NCBI GenBank assembly: GCA_947259365.1
Contig: CAMYMC010000028.1
Coordinates: 38,130 to 90,000, forward strand
Direction: 5' to 3'
Source of the DNA: an uncultured Acidimicrobiaceae bacterium
Lineage (GTDB): Bacteria; Actinomycetota; Acidimicrobiia; Spongiisociales; UBA5794
Length of the DNA stretch: 51,871 bases
Part shown: piece after piece, positions 24,810-33,429 of the stretch
Layout of the letters: each line of letters starts with the position of its first letter
Position numbering within the stretch: the first letter of the stretch is position 1
Program-made: the position numbers and the translations under genes
Notes under the pieces: generated by a model
The model's input: only the letters and a program-made list of their open reading frames with translations
Databases searched by the model: none
What the model was told of the DNA's origin: nothing

Positions 24810-26005
24810 AGCTCCGCGATCCTCCCGATCCCCTCCGTGAGCTCATCGTCGCCGAGGGCGAACGAAAACCTTCCATAGCCCGGTGTTCCGAAGGCCTCGC
24901 CCGGCACGAATGCCACCTTCACCGCCTCGAGGACGGTGGCGGCGAGCTCGAGGGTCGAGCCGACCATGTGACCGCGGAGATCCCGGCCGACCAGGCCGCC
25001 GAGGGACGGGAACGCGTAGAAGGCGCCGCGAGGCTCGAGGCAGTCGACGCCGTCGATGCCGTTGAGGAGCGTCACGATGGTGCGTCTGCGCCGGTCGAAG
25101 GCTGCCCTCATCCGGGTCGTGGCGTCGAGCGTCCCGGTGACGGCGGCGAGCGCGGCACGCTGGGCGACGTTGGACACGTTCGACGTCGTGTGGGACTGGA
25201 GCCGGATCGCGGCCGCGGAGACGGGCGCCGGCCCGATGAGCCAGCCGACGCGCCAGCCTGTCATCGCATACGTCTTCGCCACCCCGTTGACGACGACACA
25301 GCGGTCGGCGAGGTCGGGAACGAGAACGGGAAGCGAGCTGAACGCCGCGTCGCCGTAGACGAGATGCTCGTAGATCTCATCGGTGAGCACCCAGATACCG
25401 TTGTCGGCGGCCCACCGTCCGATGGCCTCGAGCTCGCCGGCGGGATAGACGGCTCCGGTCGGGTTCGATGGGGAGACGACGATGAGCATCTTCGTCGCCT
25501 CCGTACGCGCCTCCTCGAGCCGGTCGACGGTGACACGGAAGCCCGTCGTCTCGTCGGTGACGATCGGAACGGGGGATGCCCCGGCGAGCTTGACTGCTTC
25601 GGGGTACGTCACCCAGTAGGGAGCGGGGAGCAGCACCTCGTCCCCCGGGTCGAGGAGGACCTGGCATGCGGCGTACACGGCGTGCTTGGCACCGTTGGTG
25701 ATCACGACCTGGGAAGCATCCACGTCGAAGCCGGAGTCCCGCAGTGTCTTCTCCGCGACGGCTTCCCGGAGCTCGGGGAGGCCGCCGGCAGGGGTGTAGC
25801 GGTGGTTCGCCGGGTCGAGGGCGGCGGCGGCTGCTGCCTCGGCGATGTGCTCCGGTGTCGGGAAGTCGGGCTCTCCCGCTCCGAAGCCGATGACGTGCTC
25901 GCCGGCCGCCCGCAGCTCGGCGGCCTTGATCGTGATCGCCAGCGTTGCCGACTCTGCGATCCCGGCGGCGCGCCTGGCGAGCTCGTGCGTCGTGGAACCG
26001 GCCAT
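24797..26005 (-). CDS. aspC: Aspartate aminotransferase, class I fold (Ib-type)
   Basis: 402 residues from ATG 26005 with a GAGGAGG ribosome site upstream. PLP fold type [12 protein letters not shown] (41-51), SPSNPTG (178-184), [10 protein letters not shown] with Asp209 and Tyr212, PLP lysine Lys244 in [16 protein letters not shown], and the substrate-binding Arg in GRFSFAL near the end. It converts aspartate and 2-oxoglutarate to oxaloacetate and glutamate; Ib-type enzymes can also accept prephenate. It is divergent from serC, with overlapping promoters. Confidence 0.93.
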   Translation of the reverse strand: MAGSTTHELARRAAGIAESATLAITIKAAELRAAGEHVIGFGAGEPDFPTPEHIAEAAAAAALDPANHRYTPAGGLPELREAVAEKTLRDSGFDVDASQVVITNGAKHAVYAACQVLLDPGDEVLLPAPYWVTYPEAVKLAGASPVPIVTDETTGFRVTVDRLEEARTEATKMLIVVSPSNPTGAVYPAGELEAIGRWAADNGIWVLTDEIYEHLVYGDAAFSSLPVLVPDLADRCVVVNGVAKTYAMTGWRVGWLIGPAPVSAAAIRLQSHTTSNVSNVAQRAALAAVTGTLDATTRMRAAFDRRRRTIVTLLNGIDGVDCLEPRGAFYAFPSLGGLVGRDLRGHMVGSTLELAATVLEAVKVAFVPGEAFGTPGYGRFSFALGDDELTEGIGRIAELAAG

Positions 26006-26047
26006 CGCTTGGTAGCCTCCTCGTGCGCCGCGGCGTGAGACACCAGC

Positions 26048-26057
26048 ACCCTACCCA
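26048..26057. promoter_or_regulatory. Overlapping divergent -10 hexamers of aspC and serC
   Basis: The minus-strand TAGGGT (26053-26048) fits aspC, and the plus-strand TACCCA (26052-26057) is a weaker -10 for serC ending 10 nt before its ATG. The two overlap by 2 bp, so the genes could not be initiated at the same moment. Confidence 0.4.
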
Positions 26058-26066
26058 CTCGAGTCG

Positions 26067-27188
26067 ATGCCGGATCTGCCGACCATCCACCTCCCCGCCG
26101 AGCTCATCCCGGCCGACGGCAGGTTCGGCTCCGGGCCGTCGAAGGTACGCACCGAGAGCCTCCTCGAGCTGGGTGTCACCGGCTCGAGCTACATGGGCAC
26201 CAGCCACCGCAAGGAGCGGGTGCGCTCGGTCGTCGCCGCCATCCGCGAGGGGCTCAGGGCGTTCTTCTCGTTGCCGGACGGCTACGAGGTGGTCCTCGGC
26301 GTCGGCGGTGCGACGGCCTTCTGGGATGCGGCGGCGTTCGGTCTCATCGAGCGGCGCAGCCAGCACCTCGTGTTCGGGGAGTTCTCCGCCAAGTTCGCGG
26401 CGACCGTCGACGGCGCTCCCCACCTCGAGAAGCCGGAGAGGATCGAAGCGGCGCCCGGTACCCGACCCGATCCGGTCCCGAACCCGGACGTCGACGTCTA
26501 CGCACTCACGCACAACGAGACGAGCACCGGCGTCACCGCCCCGATCGCTCGACCCCGCGGTGTCGAAGGCATCGTCGTCGTCGACGCCACCTCCGGCGCC
26601 GGAGCGATCGCAGTGGACCCCTCCCAGTTCGACGCCTACTACTTCTCGCCGCAGAAGGCATTCGGGTCCGAGGGCGGCTTGTGGGTCGCCCTGTGCTCGC
26701 CGTTCGGTATCTCCCGGATCGAGCGGGTCGCCGCAACGGGGAGGTGGATCCCGAGGTTCCTCGACCTTCGCACCGCGCTCGACAACTCTCGCAAGGACCA
26801 GACCTACAACACGCCCGGTCTCGCCACCCTGTACCTCCTCCGCAAGCAGATCGACATGATGCTCGACCAGGGCGGGCTCGACTGGGCGGTGAAGCGGAGC
26901 CTGCGCTCGTCGAGCATCCTCTACGACTGGGCCGAGCACAGCGAGTACGCCTCGCCGTTCGTGGCCAGGCCGGAGGACCGCTCCCCCTCGGTCGTCACCG
27001 TGGACCTCGTCGACGACGTCCCGGCAGACATCGTCGAAGGCGTGTTGCGCGACAACGGCATCCTGGACACGTTCGGATACCGCAAGCTCGGGCGCAATCA
27101 GCTGCGGGTGGCGTGTTTCCCCAACATCGACCCGACAGACATCGAGAAGCTCACCCGGGCAGTCGACTTCGTCGTCGAACGGCTCTGA
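26067..27188 (+). CDS. serC: Phosphoserine aminotransferase
   Basis: 373 residues from ATG 26067. It starts PDLPTIHLPAELIPADGRFGSGPSKV, as in the actinobacterial SerC subtype (TIGR01366-like), with SSYMGTSHRK, THNETSTGV, VVDATSGAGA and the PLP lysine Lys197 in YYFSPQKAFGSEGG. It converts 3-phosphohydroxypyruvate and glutamate to phosphoserine in serine synthesis and can serve pyridoxine synthesis. The serA and serB genes are not in the window. The 3' end is 3 nt from the convergent ferritin gene. Confidence 0.95.
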   Translation: MPDLPTIHLPAELIPADGRFGSGPSKVRTESLLELGVTGSSYMGTSHRKERVRSVVAAIREGLRAFFSLPDGYEVVLGVGGATAFWDAAAFGLIERRSQHLVFGEFSAKFAATVDGAPHLEKPERIEAAPGTRPDPVPNPDVDVYALTHNETSTGVTAPIARPRGVEGIVVVDATSGAGAIAVDPSQFDAYYFSPQKAFGSEGGLWVALCSPFGISRIERVAATGRWIPRFLDLRTALDNSRKDQTYNTPGLATLYLLRKQIDMMLDQGGLDWAVKRSLRSSSILYDWAEHSEYASPFVARPEDRSPSVVTVDLVDDVPADIVEGVLRDNGILDTFGYRKLGRNQLRVACFPNIDPTDIEKLTRAVDFVVERL

Positions 27189-27191
27189 CCC

Positions 27192-27701
27192 TCACCCGTC
27201 CTCGTCGCCCTCGGTTCGTGTTGCCAGCTCGCGGTCGATCATGAGCAGCGTGTGACCCTCGCCGCCGGCGAGGCGGAGGTCGTCGACGATCTGCTGCATC
27301 GTTGCCTCCTCCTCGACCTGCTCGTTGACGAACCAGTCGAGTAGCGGAAGCGAGGCGAAGTCCCGGGTGTCGGTGACGAGGCCGTAGAGGTCGTTGATCT
27401 TCGCGGTGATCGCGCGCTCGTTGCCGAGGCCACGCTCGAACACGTCGAGCGGCGTCTCGAAGCGGGTGTCCGGCGCGGTGATGGATCCCAGCGCCACCGT
27501 CCCGTCGCGGTCGAGCACGAACTGGTAGAGCTTCATGGCGTGCTCCCGCTCCTCCTCGGCCTGCTGGCGCATCCAGTGCGCCATCCCGGGGAGCCCATGC
27601 TCCTCGAGCCACGCCGCCAGCGCCAGGTACTCGTACGCGGACGCGAACTCGGCGGTGATCTGGTCGTTGAAGGCCTTCTCGAGATCGTCGTTCCAGCTCA
27701 T
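27192..27701 (-). CDS. Bacterial non-haem ferritin
   Basis: 169 residues from ATG 27701, chosen for the ferritin-like beginning and a short AAAGG site upstream. Four-helix bundle with ferroxidase ligands in EFASAYEYLALAAW, EEEREHAMKLYQFV and NEQVEEEATM. It fits Ftn-type proteins that oxidise Fe(II) and store it in 24-mers. The C-terminus is acidic (TRTEGDEDG). A TACGAT hexamer about 35 nt upstream of the start (minus strand, 27734-27739) gives it a normal leader, in contrast to its leaderless neighbour. Confidence 0.94.
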   Translation of the reverse strand: MSWNDDLEKAFNDQITAEFASAYEYLALAAWLEEHGLPGMAHWMRQQAEEEREHAMKLYQFVLDRDGTVALGSITAPDTRFETPLDVFERGLGNERAITAKINDLYGLVTDTRDFASLPLLDWFVNEQVEEEATMQQIVDDLRLAGGEGHTLLMIDRELATRTEGDEDG

Positions 27702-27747
27702 CTGCTGCCTTTCCGGTTTGTGTTCCACCCCCCATCGTATCGGCAGG

Positions 27748-27753
27748 TAATGT
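27748..27753 (+). promoter_or_regulatory. -10 hexamer TAATGT, leaderless glycolipid-binding-type gene
   Basis: TAATGT ends 8 nt before ATG 27761, with no ribosome site between. Confidence 0.5.
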
Positions 27754-27760
27754 CGCCGCC

Positions 27761-28309
27761 ATGGCGACGGTCCTGTGGCGCCGCCTCGACACGGTCGGGC
27801 TGGAGCGGTGCGAGTTCGAATCGACCGCAGACGGCCATCGCCTCGTGGGGACCGCGCTGCTCGCCAGCCCCGACGGCCCCGTCGAGATCCGCTACAGCGT
27901 CCTCACCGACGGGCAGTGGCGAACCCGCACCGTGGGCGCCCACGTCCAGGGACCCGGCGGCGACCGCCGGCTCGCGCTCACCGCAGACGGAGCCGGGAAC
28001 TGGTCGGTGACCGCGGCTCCCGTCCTCGAGCTGTTCGGCGCCGTCGACGTCGACCTCGCCTGGACTCCTTCCACCCACACCCTCCCGATCAACCGGCTCG
28101 GTATCGGCATCGGCGAGTCCGCTGAGACGGTCGTTGCCCGGATCGAGTTCCCCGACCACGAGATCGCTCGCGTCACCAGACGTTACGAGCGGATCGACGA
28201 GACGACGTACACGTGCCGCTCCGGGGATGTCACGACGGAGCTCGTCGTCGACAGCGCCGGGCTCGTGCGCCAGCAGCCGGGCACGTGGGTCGCCGTCGGG
28301 GACGGGTGA
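27761..28309 (+). CDS. Putative glycolipid-binding family protein (PF06475-like)
   Basis: 182 residues. It reads as an all-beta protein with regular alternation: LVGTALLASPDGPVEIRYSVLTDGQWRTRTV, LALTADGAGNWSV, the family's strong VDVDLAWTPSTHTLPINRL motif, then RIEFPDHEIARVTRRYERIDETTYTCRS. The TP-x-TNTLPIRRL-type motif is the signature of the PF06475 family, whose only named role is glycolipid binding (a tentative assignment in Pseudomonas). No signal peptide. Function otherwise unknown. Confidence 0.8.
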   Translation: MATVLWRRLDTVGLERCEFESTADGHRLVGTALLASPDGPVEIRYSVLTDGQWRTRTVGAHVQGPGGDRRLALTADGAGNWSVTAAPVLELFGAVDVDLAWTPSTHTLPINRLGIGIGESAETVVARIEFPDHEIARVTRRYERIDETTYTCRSGDVTTELVVDSAGLVRQQPGTWVAVGDG

Positions 28310-28323
28310 TGCTCAGCCGAGCA
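28310..28323. terminator. Small inverted repeat between convergent stops
   Basis: TGCTC/GAGCA arms with a 4-nt loop in the 3-bp gap between the glycolipid-binding-type gene and the membrane PH-like gene. Weak and possibly chance. Confidence 0.2.
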
Positions 28324-28828
28324 GTGAGGCGAACTGCTCGACGCGCTCCATCCTCGGGAACTCGAGCAGCCGCTCGGCGGAGGAGGTCTCGTAGACGAGC
28401 CGGTGCGGCCTGACGAGCCCGCCCTTCGTGAACGACACACCGGACACCGATCCTCGCGAACACTCTTCGACCAGGCTGCTCGCCTCTTTGCCGGTCCCCC
28501 GCTCGATGAGGAGGAGACGGCGATTGGTGAGTGCCAGCGTCACGTAGGGGCTCGACAGCGGGGGGTCGTGGCGGCGGGCCATCGGTCCACCGACGAACGT
28601 CAGCATGACGAAGAAGCCGAGCGTGATGATCGCGATGACGGTGATGATGCCGAACACGATGTTCAACCCGAGGGCCTGAGGGACGAGGAGAGCGAGGGCG
28701 ATCGTCGCGCCCCCGCCCACGGACGACCATCGCGTGAACCCGGCGATCACGCCGCGCACGGACGCTTCGGCGCGCTCCCCCTTCTTGAGGTGGGGGTCGA
28801 TGTACCTGTCCGCTGCCGTGGCGGCCAC
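28313..28828 (-). CDS. Two-helix membrane protein with C-terminal PH-like domain
   Basis: 171 residues from GTG 28828 with GGGAGGG upstream. N-terminal cytoplasmic stub (LKKGERAEASVRGVI), two adjacent membrane helices (about 35-55 and 59-80), then a soluble domain with VTLALTNRRLLLIERGTG and SRGSVSGVSFTKGGLVRPHRLVYET. That pattern is typical of bacterial PH-like domains attached to membranes. Function is unknown; relatives are thought to help organise membrane complexes. Confidence 0.7.
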   Translation of the reverse strand: MAATAADRYIDPHLKKGERAEASVRGVIAGFTRWSSVGGGATIALALLVPQALGLNIVFGIITVIAIITLGFFVMLTFVGGPMARRHDPPLSSPYVTLALTNRRLLLIERGTGKEASSLVEECSRGSVSGVSFTKGGLVRPHRLVYETSSAERLLEFPRMERVEQFASLLG

Positions 28829-28863
28829 GTGCCCTCCCGAGTCGGGGCCACGCTACCGGAAGG

Positions 28864-28869
28864 TACGAT
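28864..28869 (+). promoter_or_regulatory. -10 hexamer TACGAT upstream of sixA
   Basis: TACGAT ends exactly 7 nt before an ATG at 28876, which opens a seven-codon frame rather than sixA itself. The sixA GTG is 20 nt further on. Confidence 0.45.
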
Positions 28870-28875
28870 CCCACG

Positions 28876-28899
28876 ATGCTCACCCCGGGACGGCCGTGA
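28876..28899 (+). CDS. Possible leaderless seven-codon leader peptide coupled to sixA
   Basis: ATG 28876 encodes MLTPGRP and stops at TGA 28897-28899, which overlaps the sixA GTG (28896) as GTGA. With the TACGAT hexamer placing the transcript start at this ATG, ribosomes would load here and re-initiate at sixA, which has only a weak ribosome site of its own. It may also be chance: seven codons is too short for codon statistics. Confidence 0.35.
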   Translation: MLTPGRP

Positions 28900-29405
28900 A
28901 ACGCCTGCTCGTCATGCGCCACGCCAAGTCGGACTGGTCGACCGGCGTCGCCGACCACGATCGACCCCTCTCGCGGCGCGGGACGAGGGCAGCTTCCGCC
29001 ATGGGGCGGGTTCTCGCCCGCATGGGCCAGGCGCCGGACCACGTCATCTCGTCCAGCGCCGTTCGCGCCCACACCACCGTCCTCCTCGCCGAGGATGCAG
29101 GGGGATGGGAGACGACGATCACGACGACGCGCGACCTCTACGGGACGTCGGTCGAGACCGCCCTCGCCGTCGCCTCCGCGGCTCCCGAGAACGCCGAGCG
29201 GCTCATGCTCGTCGGTCACGAGCCGGCATGGGGAGCTCTGGTCAACCATCTCAGCGGCGCCGCGGTGCAGGTCAAGACGACGACGGTCGTCGCCCTCGAC
29301 TGCTTCGCCCACGAGTGGACGGATCTTCCCGCAGCCCGCGCCGAGATCGCGTTCGTGCTCCAGCCGCGTCTGTTCACAGACGGGGAATGGGAGGGCGTGG
29401 CGTGA
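28896..29405 (+). CDS. sixA: SixA-type phosphohistidine phosphatase
   Basis: 169 residues from GTG 28896. Histidine-phosphatase fold: KRLLVMRHAKSDWS with the nucleophile in RHA, DRPLSRRGTRAA, ISSSAVRAHTT, and the second catalytic His in LMLVGHEPAW. In E. coli SixA removes phosphate from histidine-containing proteins; actinobacterial members are mostly uncharacterised. The next gene begins 37 nt downstream with its own strong ribosome site, so an operon is likely. Confidence 0.9.
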   Translation: MKRLLVMRHAKSDWSTGVADHDRPLSRRGTRAASAMGRVLARMGQAPDHVISSSAVRAHTTVLLAEDAGGWETTITTTRDLYGTSVETALAVASAAPENAERLMLVGHEPAWGALVNHLSGAAVQVKTTTVVALDCFAHEWTDLPAARAEIAFVLQPRLFTDGEWEGVA

Positions 29406-29442
29406 TCACGTACGATTCGAGAGCCGGCTGACGAGGAGGAGC

Positions 29443-31071
29443 GTGGCCAAGATCCACGGCGGGAGGCTGCTCGCCAGGGCCTTGAAGGCTGAGGGGGTCG
29501 ACACCGTCTTCACCCTCCACGGCGGCCACATCGTGTCCATCCTCGACGGCCTCCACGCCGAGGGGATTCGCATCGTCGACGTCCGCCACGAAGAGACGGC
29601 GGCGCACGCCGCCGAGGCGTACACCCGGCTGACCGGCAGGCTCGGCGTGTGCGCCGTCACCGCCGGGCCCGGTGTCACGAACACGATCACCGGGATCATG
29701 AACGCCCACATGTCCTCGACGCCGATGCTCGTCATTGCGGGGCGCCATCTCATCCGTCAGGAGCAACAGGGCGGACTCCAGGAGATCGACCACCCCCCGC
29801 TCGTCGCTCCGATCACGAAGTGGGCGGCGACCGCGTGGCAGACCGACCGGCTCGCCGAGTACGTCGCGGTGGCGGCCCGGCACGCCTTCAGCGGGAGGGG
29901 CGGGCCGGTGTTCCTCGACGTCCCCCTCGACGTCCAGGCCGACATGGTGCCGGACGACACACCGCTCCCCAGGGGCTACCGCCCCGCCGAGCCGCAGGCT
30001 GCCGATCCGGCAACCGTCGCGCGGATCGTCGCCATCCTCGCCTCGGCGCAGCGGCCGGTCGTCTTCGCCGGCGGGGGAATCAGGGGAGACGCTGCCGACG
30101 CCCTCGTCGCCGTCGCCGAGGCGCTCGATGCCCCCGCCTACGTCAACTCGGGCGCGCGTGGGGCGTTCGCCCACGGGCACCCCCTCCTCGGGGTCAGGGC
30201 TCGTGCCGCCGCGTTCGCAGGTGCCGACGTCGTCCTCGCCCTCGGCGTCGACTGGGACTTCCGGACCGGCTACGGCCAGGCGATCCCGGCGGAGGCCACC
30301 GTCGTCCAGGTCGACGCCGAGCCGACGAGGATCGGATGGAACCGACCGGCAGCAGTCGGCGTCGTCGCCGACCCCGGCCGGGTGCTCGGACAGCTCCTCG
30401 ACGAGGTCGCCGCTTTCCGCCACGACGGCGACCGCGGCTGGCGCAAGGAGGTCCAGGAGGTCGAGGCCGAGAAGCTCTCTGCGGCCGAGGCCGCGGCCAG
30501 CGACGACGCCGTGCCGGTCATGCCGGAGCGGTTCGGGCGCGACGTGGGAGCGTTCTTCGGGACCGCCGCCATCGTCGCCGTCGACGGGGGCGACATCGTG
30601 GCAACGACGGCGAAATGGCTCCAGGTCTCGACAGCGGGCCACGTCCTCGACGCCGGCCCGGCGGGCACCCTGGGCACCGGCCCCGGCTTCGCACTCGCCG
30701 CCAAGGTCGTCCATCCCGACTCGACCGTCGGCATCGTCTTCGGTGACGGCGCGTTCGGCTTCAACGGGATGGAGTACGACACGTTCGTCCGCCACGGCCT
30801 CGCCGTCATCGGTGTCGTCGGCAACGACGGAGCCTGGAGCAACACGAAGACGTTCCACCGGATGTTCTACCCGGACGCCCTCGTCGCCACCGATCTCGGG
30901 CGACGTCCCTACCACGCCGTGGTGACGGGGCTCGGGGGGCACGGGGAGCTCGTCACCGAGCCCGGCGACCTGGTCCCGGCGCTGGAGCGGGCCCGAGCGA
31001 GCGGCCTGCCGGCGCTCGTCGACGTCCACCTCGCCGAGACGATCCGGGCGTCGAGCAACTACGCGACATGA
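29443..31071 (+). CDS. Thiamine-diphosphate enzyme, acetolactate synthase/2-hydroxyacyl-CoA lyase-like
   Basis: 542 residues from GTG 29443 behind GAGGAGGAGC. Three ThDP-enzyme domains: N-terminal pyrimidine-binding with FTLHGGHI and catalytic Glu50 in VRHEETAAHAAEAY, AGPGVTNTITGI; the central domain from about 185; and C-terminal diphosphate-binding GDGAFGFNGMEYDT...NDGAWSN. The FTLxGGHI and LQEIDHPPLVAPITKWA segments are more like 2-hydroxyacyl-CoA lyase/oxalyl-CoA decarboxylase relatives than IlvB, and no regulatory subunit is near. Coupling by ATGA to an acyl-CoA dehydrogenase favours an acyl-CoA substrate. Reaction inferred, not proven. Confidence 0.87.
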   Translation: MAKIHGGRLLARALKAEGVDTVFTLHGGHIVSILDGLHAEGIRIVDVRHEETAAHAAEAYTRLTGRLGVCAVTAGPGVTNTITGIMNAHMSSTPMLVIAGRHLIRQEQQGGLQEIDHPPLVAPITKWAATAWQTDRLAEYVAVAARHAFSGRGGPVFLDVPLDVQADMVPDDTPLPRGYRPAEPQAADPATVARIVAILASAQRPVVFAGGGIRGDAADALVAVAEALDAPAYVNSGARGAFAHGHPLLGVRARAAAFAGADVVLALGVDWDFRTGYGQAIPAEATVVQVDAEPTRIGWNRPAAVGVVADPGRVLGQLLDEVAAFRHDGDRGWRKEVQEVEAEKLSAAEAAASDDAVPVMPERFGRDVGAFFGTAAIVAVDGGDIVATTAKWLQVSTAGHVLDAGPAGTLGTGPGFALAAKVVHPDSTVGIVFGDGAFGFNGMEYDTFVRHGLAVIGVVGNDGAWSNTKTFHRMFYPDALVATDLGRRPYHAVVTGLGGHGELVTEPGDLVPALERARASGLPALVDVHLAETIRASSNYAT

Positions 31072-32228
31072 CCGACGCCCCCTGGCGCACCGTCGACCGC
31101 GACTACCTCAGCGACGAACACCGGCTGCTGCGCCGCACCGCTCGCGAGTTCGTCGCCGCTGAGATCGCGCCGCACATCGAAGCGTGGGAGGAAGCGGGCA
31201 CCTTCGATCGCGACCTCTACAAGAAGGCCGCCGACGTCGGCATCCTCGGCGCCGGGTACCCCGAGGAGTACGGGGGCAGCGGCGGCGACGTCTGGACCCA
31301 GATCGTCGCCTGGGAGGAGATCGCTCGGGCGGGCAGCGGCGGCGTCGGCGCCAGTCTCGGCTCGATCGACATCGCGATCCCGCCGATCCTCGCCCACGGC
31401 ACCGAGGAGCAGAAGCGCCGGTTCGTGCCTCCCCTCCTCGCCGGCGAGAAGATCGCCGCACTTGCCATCACCGAGCCGTCGGGCGGGTCCGACGTCGCCG
31501 CGTTGCAGACGACGGCGGTACGCGACGGCGACGACTACGTCGTCAACGGGTCGAAGACGTTCATCACCTCCGGGGTCCGGGCGGACCTCATCACGACGGC
31601 GGTGCGCACCGGCGGTGAGGGCGCCCACGGCATCTCGCTGCTCGTCATCGGTGGCGACGCCGACGGCCTCACCCGCTCCGAGCCGCTGAAGAAGATGGGC
31701 TGGTTGGCGTCGGACACAGCCCAGCTGTTCTTCGACGACGTTCGCGTCCCCGTCGCCGACCGCATCGGCGAGGAGAACGAGGGCTTCTACGCCGTCATGG
31801 AGAACTTCCAGATGGAGCGGCTCATGCTCGCCATCGTGGCGGTGATCACGGCCGAGGTCGGGCTCGAAGCCAGCCTCGACTACATCGGCGAGCGGGAGGC
31901 GTTCGGCCGGCCGCTCAAGGGCCACCAGGTCATCCGCCACACCCTCGTCGACATGGCGACCCGGCTGACGGCGGCGAAGGAGTACGTGTACCGGGTAGCC
32001 GACCGCATCAGCCGGGGCGAGGACCAGGTGACCGAGATCTCGATGGCGAAGCTCTTCGCCACCGACACCTCCGACTTCGTGACGGACCGGGCCGTGCAGA
32101 TCTTCGGCGGCTACGGCTACATGCGCGAATACACCGTCGAACGCCTCTACCGGGACAGCCGGATCCTGTCGATCGGCGGCGGCACGTCCGAGGTGATGAA
32201 AGAGATCGTCGCCAAGCGGATCCTGTAG
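31068..32228 (+). CDS. Acyl-CoA dehydrogenase, long-chain/isovaleryl-type active site
   Basis: 386 residues; ATG 31068 overlaps the ThDP gene stop. FAD-dependent fold: AITEPSGGSD, FITSG, REAFGRPLKGHQ, QIFGGYGYMREY. The usual C-terminal catalytic Glu of medium/short-chain enzymes (IYEGT) is replaced by Gly (SIGGGTSE). A Glu at residue 250 (FQMERLML) occupies the position used by long-chain and isovaleryl-CoA dehydrogenases, so the enzyme should be active with that geometry. It oxidises an acyl-CoA to the 2-enoyl-CoA, passing electrons to ETF. The chain length is not readable. Confidence 0.94.
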   Translation: MTDAPWRTVDRDYLSDEHRLLRRTAREFVAAEIAPHIEAWEEAGTFDRDLYKKAADVGILGAGYPEEYGGSGGDVWTQIVAWEEIARAGSGGVGASLGSIDIAIPPILAHGTEEQKRRFVPPLLAGEKIAALAITEPSGGSDVAALQTTAVRDGDDYVVNGSKTFITSGVRADLITTAVRTGGEGAHGISLLVIGGDADGLTRSEPLKKMGWLASDTAQLFFDDVRVPVADRIGEENEGFYAVMENFQMERLMLAIVAVITAEVGLEASLDYIGEREAFGRPLKGHQVIRHTLVDMATRLTAAKEYVYRVADRISRGEDQVTEISMAKLFATDTSDFVTDRAVQIFGGYGYMREYTVERLYRDSRILSIGGGTSEVMKEIVAKRIL

Positions 32229-32345
32229 CCCTGCCTGCTGCCCGAAGACCGGACCCGTCACGGCTGTCTGCAGGCGGATCGCCCGCCGGATGCTCGACCC
32301 AGCGGGGCACCCGTTCTGTCGCTTCGCGGCCACCTTCGGCTGAGA

Positions 32346-32368
32346 GGGGACGAGCGTCTCGCTCCCCC
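32346..32368. repeat. Bulged inverted repeat upstream of ltaE
   Basis: GGGG-AC-GAGCG and CGCTC-CCCC around a 3-nt loop. It covers the -35 region of the ltaE promoter, so it could be an operator or a stray hairpin. The rest of the 160-bp gap (32229-32388) shows nothing else. Confidence 0.25.
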
Positions 32369-32376
32369 GACGTCGC

Positions 32377-32382
32377 TAACGT
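32377..32382 (+). promoter_or_regulatory. -10 hexamer TAACGT, leaderless ltaE
   Basis: TAACGT ends exactly 7 nt before the A of ATG 32389, with no ribosome site between. Confidence 0.5.
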
Positions 32383-32388
32383 CGCCGG

Positions 32389-33429
32389 ATGATCGATCTG
32401 CGCTCGGACACCGTCACGACACCGACACCCGACATGCGGCGCGCCATCGCCGAGGCCGAGGTCGGCGACGACGTGTTCCACGACGACCCGACGGTCCTCT
32501 CCCTCGAGCACCGAGCCGCTGAGATCCTCGGCAAGGAGGACGCGGTGTACGTCCCGACGGGAACGATGTCGAATCAGATCGCGCTCCGCACCCACACCGA
32601 GCCCGGCGATCTCGTCCTCGCCGCCGAGGGCGCCCACATCGCCAGCCACGAGATCGGCGCCCCGGCTGCACTCGCCGGGGTCACCGTTCACGCCCTTCCC
32701 ACCCACCGCGGCCGGTTCTCCGCCGACGACGTCCTCGCCGCCGTGCCCGCGCCGCACGAGTGGTTGCCGTCTTCGCTGTTCCAGCCGCCGACCCTCGTCG
32801 AGGCGGAGAACACCCACAACGAGGCCGGCGGCACGGTCTGGCCGCTCGACGAGCTGACGGCGGTGACCGAAGCCGCCCGGGGCGCGGGGATGGCGACCCA
32901 CCTCGACGGGGCTCGGATCTGGAACGCCTCGGCTGCGACCGGGATCGAGCCGGCCGCCTATGCCGCCGGTTTCGACACGGTGAGCGTGTGCTTCTCCAAA
33001 GGCCTCGGGGCACCCGTCGGCTCCGCGCTGTGCGGCTCTGCCGCCCTCGTCGAGCGCGCCCGCCGCTTCAAGCAGATGTACGGAGGCGGGTTCCGCCAGG
33101 CGGGACTGCTCGCCGCCGGTGCGCTCCACGCCCTCGAGCACCACCGGGAGCGGATCGCCGAGGACCACGCCGCCGCGGCCCGTCTCACCGCCGGGCTCGC
33201 CGAGACGCCGGGGATCACGATCGACGCCGCAGCTGTCGAGACGAACCTCGTCTACTTCGGCGTGGAGACGATGCCGGCCGTGCGGTTCTGCGAGGAGGTA
33301 CACGCCCGCGGCGCCTGGATGCTGCCGGCGGGCGCCCACCGGGTGCGGGCGGTGACGCATCTCGGGATCACGACCGCCGACATCGACACCGCGCTCGGCG
33401 CCATCGGCGAGGTGATGGCGGGGGTCTAG
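32389..33429 (+). CDS. ltaE: Low-specificity L-threonine aldolase
   Basis: 346 residues. It begins [19 protein letters not shown], the fixed start of the family, followed by [35 protein letters not shown] and the PLP lysine in [17 protein letters not shown]-dependent homotetramer that cleaves threonine (and allo-threonine) to glycine and acetaldehyde. It may supply glycine alongside serC-derived serine. Alternative: a D-specific or beta-hydroxyaspartate relative, less likely given the intact motifs. Confidence 0.95.
   Translation: MIDLRSDTVTTPTPDMRRAIAEAEVGDDVFHDDPTVLSLEHRAAEILGKEDAVYVPTGTMSNQIALRTHTEPGDLVLAAEGAHIASHEIGAPAALAGVTVHALPTHRGRFSADDVLAAVPAPHEWLPSSLFQPPTLVEAENTHNEAGGTVWPLDELTAVTEAARGAGMATHLDGARIWNASAATGIEPAAYAAGFDTVSVCFSKGLGAPVGSALCGSAALVERARRFKQMYGGGFRQAGLLAAGALHALEHHRERIAEDHAAAARLTAGLAETPGITIDAAAVETNLVYFGVETMPAVRFCEEVHARGAWMLPAGAHRVRAVTHLGITTADIDTALGAIGEVMAGV

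Noticed and set aside
29443..31071. Assignment of the ThDP enzyme as IlvB
   Set aside because: No IlvN or other branched-chain genes nearby and the FTLxGGHI/ITKWA wording differs; left as acetolactate-synthase/HACL-like.
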